DNA from: Sphingomonas endophytica
GTDB taxonomy: Bacteria; Pseudomonadota; Alphaproteobacteria; Sphingomonadales; Sphingomonadaceae
Length of the DNA: 64,000 nucleotides
Assembly (NCBI RefSeq): GCF_014199415.1
Contig: NZ_JACIJN010000007.1
Span: 124,001 to 188,000 of the forward strand
Reading direction: 5' to 3'
Part shown: piece by piece, positions 34,717-43,858 of the stretch
Numbering within the stretch: the first letter of the stretch is position 1
Layout of the letters: the number at the start of each line of letters is the position of its first letter
Notes under the pieces: model-generated
Told to the model about the DNA's origin: nothing
Database searches by the model: none
What the model saw: only the letters and a program-made list of their open reading frames with translations
Translations under genes and position numbers: made by a program

Positions 34717-35649
34717 ATGACCGATCAACGCAGTTCAGTCCCGGTGGCGGAAGCGGTTGCTGCCTTGCGCGCGGCACGCGGGGCGTGGCGCGCACGTCAT
34801 GACGACGGGCGCGACACCACCAGCTTCCCGTCGCGCGGCGCGCTGGAGCGGGTGATCGAGCTGCTCGCCGCGGCGCTCTACCCGCGCCGGCTCGGCCAGT
34901 TCCGCGGCGCGCCCGCCGAGGAGGACGGCTTCGTCGCCGCCAAGCTGCTCGCCGCGGCGACCGAGCTGGAGCGCGAGGTCGCCGCGGAACTGGGCTATTG
35001 GCAGGCCGAGGCGAGCAGCGGCACCTTCGACCGCGACCAGCCGGCGACGATCGTGCGGCTGTTCCTCGCCGGGCTCGGCGAGATCCGGCGGCTGATCGAC
35101 AGCGATGTCGAGGCGGCGTTCCTCGGCGACCCCGCCGCGCGCAGCGCCGACGAGATCCTCGTCTGCTACCCCGGCGCGATCGCCAGCCTCCACCACCGGC
35201 TCGCGCATCCGCTCTACGAACTCGGTGCGCCGATCGTCGCGCGGCTGATCTCCGAACTCGCCAACGAGCGGACCGGGATCGACATCCATCCGGGTGCGAC
35301 GATCGGCGCGTCGTTCTTCATCGATCACGGCACCGGCGTCGTCATCGGCGAAACCGCGGTGATCGGCGCGCGCGTGCGGTTGTACCAGCACGTCACGCTG
35401 GGCGCGCGGACGCCGCGCGGTGATGACCCCGACCGGCCCCGCACGCGCTACGCACGGCATCCGATCGTCGAGGACGATGTCGTGATCTACGCCGGAACGA
35501 CGATCCTCGGGCGCGTGACGATCGGCGCGGGCGCGATGATCGGCGGCAACGTCTGGCTGCTGGAGGACGTGCCGGCCGGTCGCGTGGTGGTGCAGCCCGA
35601 GGCACGCGCGCACGACAACGCCACCGACTGGCGCGCCAACGATGGCTGA
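34717..35649 (+). CDS. serine O-acetyltransferase (EpsC/CysE long form)
   Basis: A 310-aa acyltransferase making O-acetylserine for cysteine synthesis. The N-terminal ~170 residues are helical as in the long EpsC-type enzymes; the C-terminal left-handed helix has hexapeptide repeats from about residue 190 (IDIHPGATIGASFFIDHGTG, IGETAVIGARVRLYQH). His and Asp of FIDHGTGVVIGE form the active site. ATG 34717 is chosen for its CGAGGAG site; the frame extends to 34690. It overlaps the next gene by eight bases. Confidence 0.88.
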   Translation: MTDQRSSVPVAEAVAALRAARGAWRARHDDGRDTTSFPSRGALERVIELLAAALYPRRLGQFRGAPAEEDGFVAAKLLAAATELEREVAAELGYWQAEASSGTFDRDQPATIVRLFLAGLGEIRRLIDSDVEAAFLGDPAARSADEILVCYPGAIASLHHRLAHPLYELGAPIVARLISELANERTGIDIHPGATIGASFFIDHGTGVVIGETAVIGARVRLYQHVTLGARTPRGDDPDRPRTRYARHPIVEDDVVIYAGTTILGRVTIGAGAMIGGNVWLLEDVPAGRVVVQPEARAHDNATDWRANDG

Positions 35650-36382
35650 TGCGCGCAAGCCCGTGATCGGCGTGCTGTGCTGCAATGAGAACGTGCAGCG
35701 TCCGGTGCAGGTGGTGGCGAGCCGCTTCGTCGCGCCACTCGCGCGCGTGTCGGACGCGTGCGTGGTGCTGGTCCCGGCGATCACCGAATTGTGCGACGTC
35801 GCGACGTTGCGCGGTTATCTCGACGGCATCCTGCTGACCGGATCGCGCTCGAACGTTGCGCCGACCCGCTATGGGGCGGCCAGCGACGACGACGGCGGCG
35901 TGCTCGACCGCGAGCGCGACGATGTCGCGTTGGCGATGGCCGATGCGATGATCTCGGCGGGCAAGCCGGTGTTCGGTATTTGCCGGGGCATGCAGGAGAT
36001 CAACGTGCTGTTCGGCGGCACCTTGTCGACCGAGCGCTGCTGCGGGCGGCATCTGCGCGGCGGGTGGGAGCATGAAGATTATGCGACGCTGTTCGACCAC
36101 CGGCATGACGTACAGCTCGCCGCCGATGGCGCGCTGGCGGCGGTCACCGGCGAGCAGCGGCTCTCGGTTCATTCGGTCCACGAGCAGGCGGTCGAGCGGC
36201 TCGGCGGCGGGCTGACGGTCGAGGCGTGGTCGAGCGACGATGGCGTGATCGAGGCGATCGCCGCGCGGCCCAACGGCGCGGAGGTGCTGGCGGTGCAATG
36301 GCATCCGGAGTGGGATGTCGAGCGCAGCGCCAGCAGCCATGCCTTTTTCGCGCTGATCGGCCGCGCGCTGCGCGGTGCCTGA
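35642..36382 (+). CDS. gamma-glutamyl-gamma-aminobutyrate hydrolase family protein (PuuD-like)
   Basis: A 246-aa class I glutamine amidotransferase-type hydrolase. The nucleophile is Cys in FGICRGMQEINV near residue 114, and the His-Glu pair is in VQWHPEWD near 223. PuuD-like enzymes cleave gamma-glutamyl-GABA in putrescine breakdown, but no other Puu genes are nearby, and other gamma-glutamyl substrates are possible. Overlap with the serine acetyltransferase gene suggests co-transcription and perhaps a link to glutathione or cysteine metabolism, which is inference. Confidence 0.85.
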   Translation: MADARKPVIGVLCCNENVQRPVQVVASRFVAPLARVSDACVVLVPAITELCDVATLRGYLDGILLTGSRSNVAPTRYGAASDDDGGVLDRERDDVALAMADAMISAGKPVFGICRGMQEINVLFGGTLSTERCCGRHLRGGWEHEDYATLFDHRHDVQLAADGALAAVTGEQRLSVHSVHEQAVERLGGGLTVEAWSSDDGVIEAIAARPNGAEVLAVQWHPEWDVERSASSHAFFALIGRALRGA

Positions 36383-36436
36383 CGCAACAAAGCCGCGGCT
36401 CCGGCGATTGACCGTGCCAAGCTGTGGAGAAAGACG

Positions 36437-36805
36437 ATGAAGCCGCTCGCCCTGCTCGTTCCGCTCGCCATGCTGGCGCTTGCCGCCTGCTCGGAGCGCA
36501 CCGAGGATCATGCCGAGCGCACCGGCAATGCGATCGCCTCCGATATCGAGCGCGCCTCCGACAATGTCGTGCAGAGCGTCGATTCGCTGACCGATCGGCT
36601 TGCGGACCATGTCACCAACCGCGTCGACGGCCTGGCGGCGGACCAGATCGACCGCGCCGCGGACCGCATCTCCGAAGCCTCCGACCGGCTGGAGGATGAA
36701 GTCCGCCGCCACGGTGACCGGACGCGCGATCGCACCGGCGCAGCGCTCGAAAACGCCGGGGCCGAGCTGCGCGACCGCGACGCGGCCGACCGCGAGCGCC
36801 GCTGA
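36437..36805 (+). CDS. small helical lipoprotein
   Basis: A 122-aa protein with a lipoprotein signal (lipobox LAAC near residue 18) and then an almost wholly charged, heptad-like helical region (DIERASDNVVQSVDSLTDRL, DRAADRISEASDRLEDEVRR), probably a coiled coil in the periplasm. No known domain is recognisable. It lies between the PuuD-like and MATE genes, same strand. It could be a Braun-type or YtxH-like protein; function is unknown. Confidence 0.6.
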   Translation: MKPLALLVPLAMLALAACSERTEDHAERTGNAIASDIERASDNVVQSVDSLTDRLADHVTNRVDGLAADQIDRAADRISEASDRLEDEVRRHGDRTRDRTGAALENAGAELRDRDAADRERR

Positions 36806-36866
36806 CCTGCGCGCCCTGTCGCCGCCACAGCGCGCGCGCTAAGGCGAGGAGACGAGGGGAAAGACG

Positions 36867-38306
36867 ATGGCGCGCGGACCGCAACAGGATTTGACGACCG
36901 GTCCGATCGGGCGGACGCTGCTGGTGTTCGCGCTGCCGACGCTCGGCTCCAGCATTCTGCAATCGCTCAACGGCTCGATCAATGCGATCTGGATCGGGCA
37001 GTTTCTCGGCGAGCGCGCGCTGGCGGCGACCACCAACGCCAATATCATCATGTTCCTGCTGATCGCCGCGGTGTTCGGCTTCGGCATGGCCGCGACGATC
37101 CTGATCGGGCAGAACATGGGCCGCCGCGACCTCGACGCGGTGCGCCGCGTGCTCGGCACGTCGGTCGGGCTGTTCACGCTCCTGTCGATCGTCACCGTCG
37201 TCGTCGGGCTGCTCGCCGCGCCCGCGATCCTGCGCGTGCTGGCGACCCCGGCCGAGGTCTATCCGCTCGCGCTCGCCTATCTGCGCGTCATCTTCGTTGC
37301 GATGGTGCCGGGGTTCGTCGCCGTGTTGCTGACCATGGCGCTGCGCGGAACAGGTGACTCGATCACGCCGCTCAAGTTCATGGCGCTCGGCTCGGCGATC
37401 GACGTCGCGCTCAACCCGCTGCTGATCCGCGGCTTCGGTCCGGTGCCGGCGCTGGGGATCGAGGGATCGGCGACCGCGACGCTGATCGCCAATACGGTCT
37501 CGCTGATCGCGCTGCTCGTCTACATCTACCGGCGCGACCTGCCGATCCGGCTGCGCGGTGCGGAGTGGCGCTACATCCTGCCCGACCCGGCGCTGCTGCG
37601 GACGATCGTCGCCAAGGGCGTGCCGATGGGGTTGCAGATGCTGGTCGTCTCGACCTCGGCACTGGCGATGATCGGGCTGGTCAACCGCCACGGCACCGCG
37701 ACCACCGCGGCTTATGGCGCGGCGAACCAGCTGTGGACCTATATCCAGATGCCCGCCATGGCGGTCGGCGCGGCGGTCAGCGCGATGGCGGCGCAGAACA
37801 TCGGCGCGGGGGCGTGGTCGCGGGTCGACCGGATCACACGGGTCGGGATCGTCACCAATCTGGCGCTGACCGGCGGGCTGGTCGTGCTGCTCACCCTGCT
37901 CGACCGGCATGTGCTTTGGCTGTTCCTCGGTCAGGACAGCGCTGCGGTCGATATCGCGGTGCGGATCAACCTGATCGCGGCGTGGAGCTTCGTGCTGTTC
38001 GGTGTGTCGATGGTGCTGTCGGCGACGGTGCGCGCCAATGGATCGGTGATCGGGCCGCTGGTGATCCTCGCGCTGGCGATGTTCCCGCTGCGGCTCGGCA
38101 TGGCCGCCGGGCTGGCACCGTCCTGGGGTGCAGACGCGATCTGGTGGAGCTTCCCGGCCGGATCGATCGGCTCGATGCTGATGATGATCGCTTTCTATCG
38201 TCACGGTGGCTGGCGGCGCAGCAAGCTGCCTGCCGCGCCGCACGAGGGCGAGGAGCAGACGATGGCCGAATGCCAGCCCGCCGCGAAGACGATGCCGGTG
38301 GGTTGA
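36867..38306 (+). CDS. MATE family efflux transporter
   Basis: A 479-aa membrane protein with about twelve helices in two MatE halves. The start region LTTGPIGRTLLVFALPTLGSS and the central AYGAANQLWTYIQMPAMAVGAAVSAMAAQNIGAG (second half, near residue 290) are typical of the MATE fold. These exporters use Na+ or H+ gradients to expel drugs or metabolites. A short basic tail follows the last helix. It is convergent with rpoN, three bases apart. Substrate unknown. Confidence 0.9.
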   Translation: MARGPQQDLTTGPIGRTLLVFALPTLGSSILQSLNGSINAIWIGQFLGERALAATTNANIIMFLLIAAVFGFGMAATILIGQNMGRRDLDAVRRVLGTSVGLFTLLSIVTVVVGLLAAPAILRVLATPAEVYPLALAYLRVIFVAMVPGFVAVLLTMALRGTGDSITPLKFMALGSAIDVALNPLLIRGFGPVPALGIEGSATATLIANTVSLIALLVYIYRRDLPIRLRGAEWRYILPDPALLRTIVAKGVPMGLQMLVVSTSALAMIGLVNRHGTATTAAYGAANQLWTYIQMPAMAVGAAVSAMAAQNIGAGAWSRVDRITRVGIVTNLALTGGLVVLLTLLDRHVLWLFLGQDSAAVDIAVRINLIAAWSFVLFGVSMVLSATVRANGSVIGPLVILALAMFPLRLGMAAGLAPSWGADAIWWSFPAGSIGSMLMMIAFYRHGGWRRSKLPAAPHEGEEQTMAECQPAAKTMPVG

Positions 38307-38309
38307 AGC

Positions 38310-39779
38310 TCAGGCGCGTTGCAGCGCGCGCGCGCGGCGGCGCTGCACCGAGCTGCCGATCCCCATCGCCTCGCGATATTTGGCAACCGTCCGGCGCGCG
38401 ATATCGAAGCCCTTGGCGTTGAGCAGTTCGACCAGCGTATCGTCCGACAGGATCGTGTCGCCTTCGCCCGCGATCAGCGCGCGAATCGCGCTCTTCACCG
38501 CCTCCGCCGACACCGCATCACCGCCATCGGCGGCGGCGATCGCCGAGGTGAAGAAATATTTCAGCTCGAACACGCCGCGGGCGCAGCTCAGATATTTGTT
38601 GCTGGTGACGCGGCTGACGGTCGATTCGTGCAGATCGATCGCCTCGGCGATCTGGCGCAGCGTCAGCGGACGCAGATGCGCGACCCCGCGCAGGAAGAAC
38701 GCTTCCTGCTGCTTCACGATCTCGGTCGCGACGCGCACGATCGTCCGCTGCCGCTGATCGAGCGCCTTGACCAGCCAATTGGCGCTGGCCAGCTTGTCGG
38801 CGAGCCACGCCTTGCCGGCCTTGTCCTGCTTGCCGCCCGCCAGCTCGCTGTAATAGCCCTTGTTGACCAGCACGCGCGGCAGCGTCGCGGCATTCAGCTC
38901 GATCGCCCAGCCGGCCTTGGTGCGCGTGACGGACAGATCGGGAATCACCGGCGCGGGCGGCTCGCCACCGTAGCGGCAGCCGGGCTTGGGATCATAGGCG
39001 CGCAGCTCGCGGATCATGTCCGCCATGTCCTCGTCGTCGACCTGACACAGCCGCTTGAGCCGCGTCAGATCGCCGCGCGCGAGCAGGTCGAGATGATCGA
39101 GCAGCCGCGCCATGCACGGATCGTAGCGGTCGGCCTCGCGCGCCTGGATCGCGAGGCATTCGGCAAGGTCGCGCGCACCGACCCCGGTCGGCTCGAAGCG
39201 CTGGATCATCGTCAGCACCGCGGCGACGCGCTCGACCGGAACCCCCAATCGCTGCGCGATTTCCGCGACATCGGCGCGAAGATAGCCTGCCTCGTCGATC
39301 TGGTCGATCAGCGCGCGCGCGATGAACAGCTCCGCCTCGCCGAACGCCGCGCCGGCCTGCGCGAGCAAGATGTCGGCGAGACTTTCGCTGGTATCGGCAA
39401 AGGCGTCGAGGTCGGGTGCCTCTCCCGAACCGCTGGCGGGCGCCGCGCTCGACGACAGGCCGGCGTGATCGGACGGCGAGTCGTCGAAGCGCTCGGCAGC
39501 GATGTCGACGTCGAGCGCTTCGCCGGCTGCCTCGCCAGCGACGACGAGTTCGTCGGCGCCGGCCGGCTCGTCGCGGGTCGGCGCGTCCACCGGCACCGCC
39601 TCCGGCGCATCGTCGCCGCCGGGCGTCGCTTCAAGCAGCGGATTGCGTTCGAGTTCCTCGGCGATCACGCCTTCGATCTCGAGATTGCTCAGCGCCAGCA
39701 GCTTGATCGCCTGCTGAAGCTGCGGCGTCATCACCAGCGATTGCGACTGGCGAAGATCGAGGCGCGGGGCGAGACTCAT
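38310..39779 (-). CDS. rpoN: RNA polymerase sigma-54 factor
   Basis: A 489-aa RpoN. Region I starts LDLRQSQSLVMTPQLQQAI (activator contact), region II is acidic (residues 60-150), the core-binding domain follows, and the C-terminal DNA-binding part has a helix-turn-helix (LTLRQIAEAIDLHESTVSRV, near 370) and the RpoN box ARRTVAKYREAM near 463. It reads -24/-12 promoters with NtrC-type activators. It lies downstream of lptB as in many Proteobacteria, though an R5 repeat interrupts the run. A sigma-54 promoter occurs before glnK in this same window. Confidence 0.95.
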   Translation of the reverse strand: MSLAPRLDLRQSQSLVMTPQLQQAIKLLALSNLEIEGVIAEELERNPLLEATPGGDDAPEAVPVDAPTRDEPAGADELVVAGEAAGEALDVDIAAERFDDSPSDHAGLSSSAAPASGSGEAPDLDAFADTSESLADILLAQAGAAFGEAELFIARALIDQIDEAGYLRADVAEIAQRLGVPVERVAAVLTMIQRFEPTGVGARDLAECLAIQAREADRYDPCMARLLDHLDLLARGDLTRLKRLCQVDDEDMADMIRELRAYDPKPGCRYGGEPPAPVIPDLSVTRTKAGWAIELNAATLPRVLVNKGYYSELAGGKQDKAGKAWLADKLASANWLVKALDQRQRTIVRVATEIVKQQEAFFLRGVAHLRPLTLRQIAEAIDLHESTVSRVTSNKYLSCARGVFELKYFFTSAIAAADGGDAVSAEAVKSAIRALIAGEGDTILSDDTLVELLNAKGFDIARRTVAKYREAMGIGSSVQRRRARALQRA

Positions 39780-39791
39780 GCGTTCACGCCA

Positions 39792-39924
39792 CGTCGCCCC
39801 TGCGCAGGCAGGGGCCTATATTTTTGGAATGTAGGGACGACTTTGACACAGGACGGCACGCGCATGGGTCAGTCCACCCGCCAGCAATCGGCAGACATGG
39901 GCCCCTGCCTGCGCAGGGGTGACG
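39792..39924. repeat. palindromic repeat R5
   Basis: A 133-bp element with long near-perfect inverted ends (CGTCGCCCCTGCGCAGGCAG and CTGCCTGCGCAGGGGTGACG) and an AT-richer centre (CCTATATTTTTGG). It sits between lptB stop and rpoN start on the minus strand, where it may terminate lptB transcripts or weaken rpoN readthrough. Unique in the window. Confidence 0.8.
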
Positions 39925-39958
39925 GGCGGGAGAGGGCGCGTATCCCGCTCTCCATCGC

Positions 39959-40753
39959 CTACAGCGCGAAATCCTCGCCCAGATAGAGCCGGCGGACGTT
40001 CTCGTCGCGCACCAGTTCCTCCGGGCTGCCGGTGAACAGCACCTTGCCGTCGTAGATGATGTACGCGCGGTCGACGATGTCGAGCGTCTCGCGCACATTG
40101 TGGTCGGTGATCAGCACCCCGATCCCGCGGTCCTTGAGCTGGCAGACCAGATCGCGGATGTCGGCGATCGAGATCGGGTCGATCCCCGCGAACGGCTCGT
40201 CGAGCAGCATGATCGACGGATCGGCAGCCAGCGCGCGCGCGATCTCCGCACGCCGCCTTTCGCCCCCCGACAGCGCCATCGCCGGCGCATCGCGCAGCCG
40301 CGTCAGCCCGAATTCGCCGAGCAGCTTCTCGAGCTTCTCGGTCCGCGCCGCCGCATCGGGCTCGGCCAGTTCCAGCACGGTCAGGATGTTCTTCTCGATC
40401 GTCAGCCCGCGGAAGATCGACGTCTCCTGCGGCAGATAGCCGAGCCCGAGGATCGCGCGGCGGTACATCGGCAGCCCGGTGATATCGTCGCCGTCGAGCA
40501 TGATCCGGCCCGAATCGGGCTTCACCAGCCCCATCACCGAATAGAAGCACGTCGTCTTGCCCGCGCCGTTCGGGCCGAGCAGCCCGATCACCTCGCCGCG
40601 CCCGACCGTCACCGACACGTCGGTCAGCACCACGCGCTTGTCGTAGCTCTTGGCGATCGACACGACCTGCAGGCCGCTGCCCAGCTCGGCCTCGTGGATC
40701 GGCTCCACCCGGTCGAGACCGTCGCGATCCAGCGCTGTCGTGATGCCGTCCAT
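39959..40753 (-). CDS. lptB: LPS export ABC transporter ATP-binding protein LptB
   Basis: A 264-aa ABC ATPase. Walker A is GPNGAGKTT near residue 61, the signature is LSGGERRRAEIARAL near 163, Walker B is MLLDEPFAGIDP near 184, and the switch His lies in LITDHNVRE. These match LptB, which powers LPS transport with LptFG from the inner membrane. It carries ~25 extra N-terminal residues. lptA and lptC lie upstream on the same strand, forming the usual rnd-lptC-lptA-lptB-rpoN order. Confidence 0.93.
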   Translation of the reverse strand: MDGITTALDRDGLDRVEPIHEAELGSGLQVVSIAKSYDKRVVLTDVSVTVGRGEVIGLLGPNGAGKTTCFYSVMGLVKPDSGRIMLDGDDITGLPMYRRAILGLGYLPQETSIFRGLTIEKNILTVLELAEPDAAARTEKLEKLLGEFGLTRLRDAPAMALSGGERRRAEIARALAADPSIMLLDEPFAGIDPISIADIRDLVCQLKDRGIGVLITDHNVRETLDIVDRAYIIYDGKVLFTGSPEELVRDENVRRLYLGEDFAL

Positions 40754-40866
40754 CGTCTGTCGCTCTCTCAGAACAGGGTTACCGCTTCGTCAATGCCGCG
40801 CGACTGGCAGGATTCATGCAGGAAGCAGGCGCGGGCGTGAACCCCTGACGTGTCTTTGCCGCGCGA

Positions 40867-41403
40867 TCAGTTGCGCCTCGGCACCGAGAAGGTGCCGGTG
40901 ACGCGCCCGTTGGGCGCCTGCGTCACGCCACCGGTGCCCGCCGCCGCGCCGCCCGCCACCGACGAGCCGTCGATCACCGCGCGACCGGTGTCCAGATTGA
41001 TCGTCAGCCGCCCGCCGTTGACGGTATTCCCGCCCTGCGTCAGCTTCACCGCGCCGAGCATCGTGATGACGCGGCGGTTGAGATCGTAGACGCCGAACTG
41101 GCTGCGCGCGGTCTGGTCGGGGCGCACCACCGTCACCCCGCCGCTGGCGTCCAGCCGCGACACCTGCGGATTGCCGTCGACGACCTGCCCCGTATAGGCA
41201 ACCGTCATCCGCTGCGCGGTGAGCGTCATCTCCGCCTGCCGCACCTTGACGTTGCCCGCCAGCACCGCGCGATTGGCGCGATCCTGCAATTCGATATGGT
41301 CGGCGCCGAAGTCGATCGGCGCGGCGGTGTCGTGCCGGGTCTGCGCCGCCGCGGGAACGGCGAGCATCAACAGCAGGGCAGGGGCGGCGGCAAGGCGCAA
41401 CAT
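40867..41403 (-). CDS. lptA: periplasmic LPS transport protein LptA
   Basis: A 178-aa exported protein. Signal peptide residues 1-20 (ALLLMLAVPAAAQ). The OstA/LptA repeat fold shows as successive short strands: IDFGADHIELQDRANRAVLAGNVKV, MTLTAQRMTVAYTG, and GGVTVVRPDQTARSQFGVYD. LptA forms the periplasmic bridge between LptC and LptDE. It is 13 bp downstream of lptC. A 112-bp gap separates it from lptB, without a recognisable signal. Confidence 0.88.
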   Translation of the reverse strand: MLRLAAAPALLLMLAVPAAAQTRHDTAAPIDFGADHIELQDRANRAVLAGNVKVRQAEMTLTAQRMTVAYTGQVVDGNPQVSRLDASGGVTVVRPDQTARSQFGVYDLNRRVITMLGAVKLTQGGNTVNGGRLTINLDTGRAVIDGSSVAGGAAAGTGGVTQAPNGRVTGTFSVPRRN

Positions 41404-41415
41404 GCGGAAGCTTCT

Positions 41416-42048
41416 CTATTTTCTTGGGGTGAACCGCAAGCGGGCATTGCCGTCGAGCGTGACGGTGCGCGCCTCCAGATCGGCGCGCATCGTGTCGCCG
41501 CGGAACGTGCCCTGGCGCACGGTGCCGGTCGCCGCGCCGGTGGAGCGCAGGCGGCGCGATTTCAGGTCGACGACCGCATTGTCGGTGTCGAGCGTGTAAT
41601 TGTTCGGTCCGCGCACCTTGATCGGCCCGTCGACGTTCACCTGCTCGCTGTCCATGTCGTAGCGCCCGGTCGGCGCGGTCAGCGTCGCGGGGCCGTCCGA
41701 CAGCCGGATCGCCGCGGCCATATCGGCGATGCGCACGATCGGCTCGGCGGAGCTTTTTTGCACCGCCGAGCCCGCGTCGAGCTCGAACGGCTGGCCCTTG
41801 GTGTCGGTGCCGCGATAGCGCGCCTCGCGCAATTTCATGCGCTCCTTGGCGACCTCGACGCGGTTCTTGTCGAGGACGAAAGACGCGTCGCCGCCCATCG
41901 TCAGCGGCGCCATGACGAGAAACGCGAACAGCACGCCGATCGACACCGGCAGCCCGCGGTTGGCGAGCGCGATGATGCGATCGTGCCGCCCGCCAGGCTG
42001 TGCCCAGCGTTGCCGTTCCGATCGGACGCGAAGCGCGACGTCAGACAT
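41416..42048 (-). CDS. lptC: LPS export protein LptC
   Basis: A 210-aa protein with one N-terminal membrane helix (about residues 34-52, GVLFAFLVMAPLTMGG) and a periplasmic beta-jellyroll (YDMDSEQVNVDGPIKVRGPN; LRSTGAATGTVRQGTFRGD). It joins the LptBFG transporter to LptA. ATG 42048 is chosen because it overlaps rnd by eight bases; the frame extends further into rnd. Sequence conservation is low in LptC, so the call rests on fold and gene order. Confidence 0.85.
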   Translation of the reverse strand: MSDVALRVRSERQRWAQPGGRHDRIIALANRGLPVSIGVLFAFLVMAPLTMGGDASFVLDKNRVEVAKERMKLREARYRGTDTKGQPFELDAGSAVQKSSAEPIVRIADMAAAIRLSDGPATLTAPTGRYDMDSEQVNVDGPIKVRGPNNYTLDTDNAVVDLKSRRLRSTGAATGTVRQGTFRGDTMRADLEARTVTLDGNARLRFTPRK

Positions 42049-42661
42049 GCGCGAAGATGTCCACCTCCGGCCAGCCCGCCAGATCCAGCTCGGCACGCGC
42101 CGGCAGGAAGTCGAAACACGCCTGCGCCAGTTCGGTGCGGCCCTCGCGCGCCAGCCGGCGATCGAGTTCTTCCTTCAGCCGGTGCAGATAGCGGACGTCG
42201 GAGGCGGCATAATCGCGCTGCGCATCGCTCAGCACCGGGCCGCCCCAGTCCGACGATTGCTGCTGCTTCGAGATGTCCTGCCCCAGCAATTCGCGCACGA
42301 GCTCCTTCAGTCCGTGCCGGTCCGTATAGGTCCGCACCAGCCTCGACGCGGTCTTGGTGCAATAGACCGGCGCGGCCACGACGCCGAGATAGTGACGGAT
42401 CGCCGCAATGTCGAAACGGCCGAAGTGATAGAGCTTCAGTCGTGCCGGATCGGCCAGCACCTGTCGCAGCACCGGCGCGGCATAGTCGCTGCGCGGCGAG
42501 AAGCGCACCAGATGCTCGTCGCCGCCGCCGTCCGACAATTGCACCAGGCACAACCGGTCGCGCGGGGTGATGAGCCCCATCGTCTCGGTGTCGACCGCGA
42601 TCGCGGCGCCCGCGGCGAACACGTCGCCGGGCAGGTCTTCTTCGTGCAGATATACAGCCAT
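42041..42661 (-). CDS. rnd: ribonuclease D family 3'-5' exonuclease
   Basis: A 206-aa protein holding only the DEDDy exonuclease domain: IAVDTETMGLI near residue 22 (first Asp-Glu), LYHFGRFDIAAI near 77, and DYAASDVRYLHRLKEEL near 153 (Asp and Tyr). The HRDC domains of E. coli RNase D are absent, as is common for this alphaproteobacterial form; it may act in tRNA or small-RNA trimming. ATG 42661 gives a normal start MAVYLHEEDLP. It heads the lptC-lptA-lptB run. Confidence 0.88.
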   Translation of the reverse strand: MAVYLHEEDLPGDVFAAGAAIAVDTETMGLITPRDRLCLVQLSDGGGDEHLVRFSPRSDYAAPVLRQVLADPARLKLYHFGRFDIAAIRHYLGVVAAPVYCTKTASRLVRTYTDRHGLKELVRELLGQDISKQQQSSDWGGPVLSDAQRDYAASDVRYLHRLKEELDRRLAREGRTELAQACFDFLPARAELDLAGWPEVDIFAHV

Positions 42662-42930
42662 ATGCGGCCTGTAACGAGGCGGGTCGCCGGGCTCAATCGC
42701 TTCCTTACTCGTGAACGCTGGTACGACGGAACGTGGCAACAATGCGACCGATCCGGGGCGTTTGACGGTCATTGCTTGAAAAGATGCGCAAAACGATTCG
42801 CAGGACGGCGCAAGATGGGCTATGGAGGAGATGAGGTGCAGTAGGTCCTGTGCCCAGGGGAGCCGCGTTCGCCGTCCTGCGCGTGGCCCTGATGAGAGTT
42901 ATCGGGCGGACCGGGAAGACGAACAGGGTT

Positions 42931-43779
42931 ATGGGTTACGACAAGGGCGGCCGCGGGCAGCGCGGCGGGCGTGGGCGCGACAAGCGCGATGGTTTCGGCG
43001 GCGGCAGTGACGATTTCGGCGGCGGCGGCGGTGGTTTCGGTGGCGGCGGCTTCGGCGGTGGCTTCGAAGATCGTGGCGGCGGCGGTTTCGGCGGCGGTCG
43101 TAGCTTCGGCGGCGGTGGCGGCGGCTTTGGCGGCGGCGGCGGTGGTGGCTTCCGCGGCGGCGGTGGCGGCGGCTTCGGTGGTGGCGGCGGTGGCCGCGGC
43201 TTTGGTGGCGGCGGTGGCGGCATGCCCCCGCAGGTCGTCGGCGAGGGCACCGGCGTGGTCAAGTTCTTCAACGCGCAGAAGGGCTTCGGCTTCGTCGTCC
43301 GTGACGACGGCGGTGAGGACGTGTTCGTGCACATCTCGGCGGTCGAGCAGGCGGGCCTGTCGGGCCTGGCCGAGGGCCAGCCGCTCGGCTTCACGCTCGT
43401 CGACCGCGGCGGTCGCGTCTCGGCGACCGATCTGAAGATCGACGGCGAGCCGATGCCGGTCACCGACCGCGCGCCTCCCCGTGAAGGCGGCTTCGGCGAC
43501 CGTGGTGGCGATCGCGGCCCGCGTGCGGGCGGCGCCGGCGGTGCTCCCCAGCGCCAGCTGACTGGTGAGAAGGCGACGGGCACCGTCAAGTTCTTCAACG
43601 CGATGAAGGGCTTCGGCTTCATTCAGCGCGACGACGGACAGCCGGATGCGTTCGTGCACATCTCGGCCGTCGAGCGCGCCGGCATGCCGACCCTCAACGA
43701 GGGCGACCGCCTGAGCTTCGAGATCGAGGTCGATCGTCGTGGCAAGTATGCGGCCGTGAACCTCGAGTCGGGCAGCTAA
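42931..43779 (+). CDS. glycine-rich protein with two cold-shock domains
   Basis: A 282-aa protein in three parts: a basic RGQRGGRGRDKR head (residues 8-20), a low-complexity run of GGGF/GGGG units to about residue 100, then two cold-shock domains (GVVKFFNAQKGFGFV near 108 and GTVKFFNAMKGFGFI near 216), each with the two RNP motifs (FGFV..D, VFVHIS). The Gly-rich part resembles RGG/FG domains of eukaryotic RNA chaperones. ATG 42931 is the likely start; an upstream in-frame ATG at 42850 is less likely. It ends in a good terminator. It probably binds single-stranded RNA; cold induction is inference. Confidence 0.85.
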   Translation: MGYDKGGRGQRGGRGRDKRDGFGGGSDDFGGGGGGFGGGGFGGGFEDRGGGGFGGGRSFGGGGGGFGGGGGGGFRGGGGGGFGGGGGGRGFGGGGGGMPPQVVGEGTGVVKFFNAQKGFGFVVRDDGGEDVFVHISAVEQAGLSGLAEGQPLGFTLVDRGGRVSATDLKIDGEPMPVTDRAPPREGGFGDRGGDRGPRAGGAGGAPQRQLTGEKATGTVKFFNAMKGFGFIQRDDGQPDAFVHISAVERAGMPTLNEGDRLSFEIEVDRRGKYAAVNLESGS

Positions 43780-43805
43780 GCAGACCGGTTCTCGCGAACG
43801 AACGG

Positions 43806-43846
43806 CGGCCCGTCCGACTAACGTCGGGCGGGCCGTTGTCGTTTTT
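43806..43846 (+). terminator. rho-independent terminator of the cold-shock gene
   Basis: A 13-bp stem CGGCCCGTCCGAC/GTCGGGCGGGCCG with a four-base loop and one G-U pair, followed by GTTTTT. Confidence 0.85.
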
Positions 43847-43858
43847 ACGCTGGCATTC

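Noticed and set aside
36612..38243. A 543-aa minus-strand frame
   Set aside because: Antisense to the MATE transporter and small lipoprotein; no motif.
42661..42930. Cold-shock leader as an RNA thermosensor
   Set aside because: I could not find a convincing promoter or conserved leader structure in this 270-bp region; nothing else was recognised in it.
43000..43220. GGCGGC tandem stretch as a CRISPR or satellite array
   Set aside because: It is the coding sequence of the glycine-rich domain, with no regular repeat-spacer structure.
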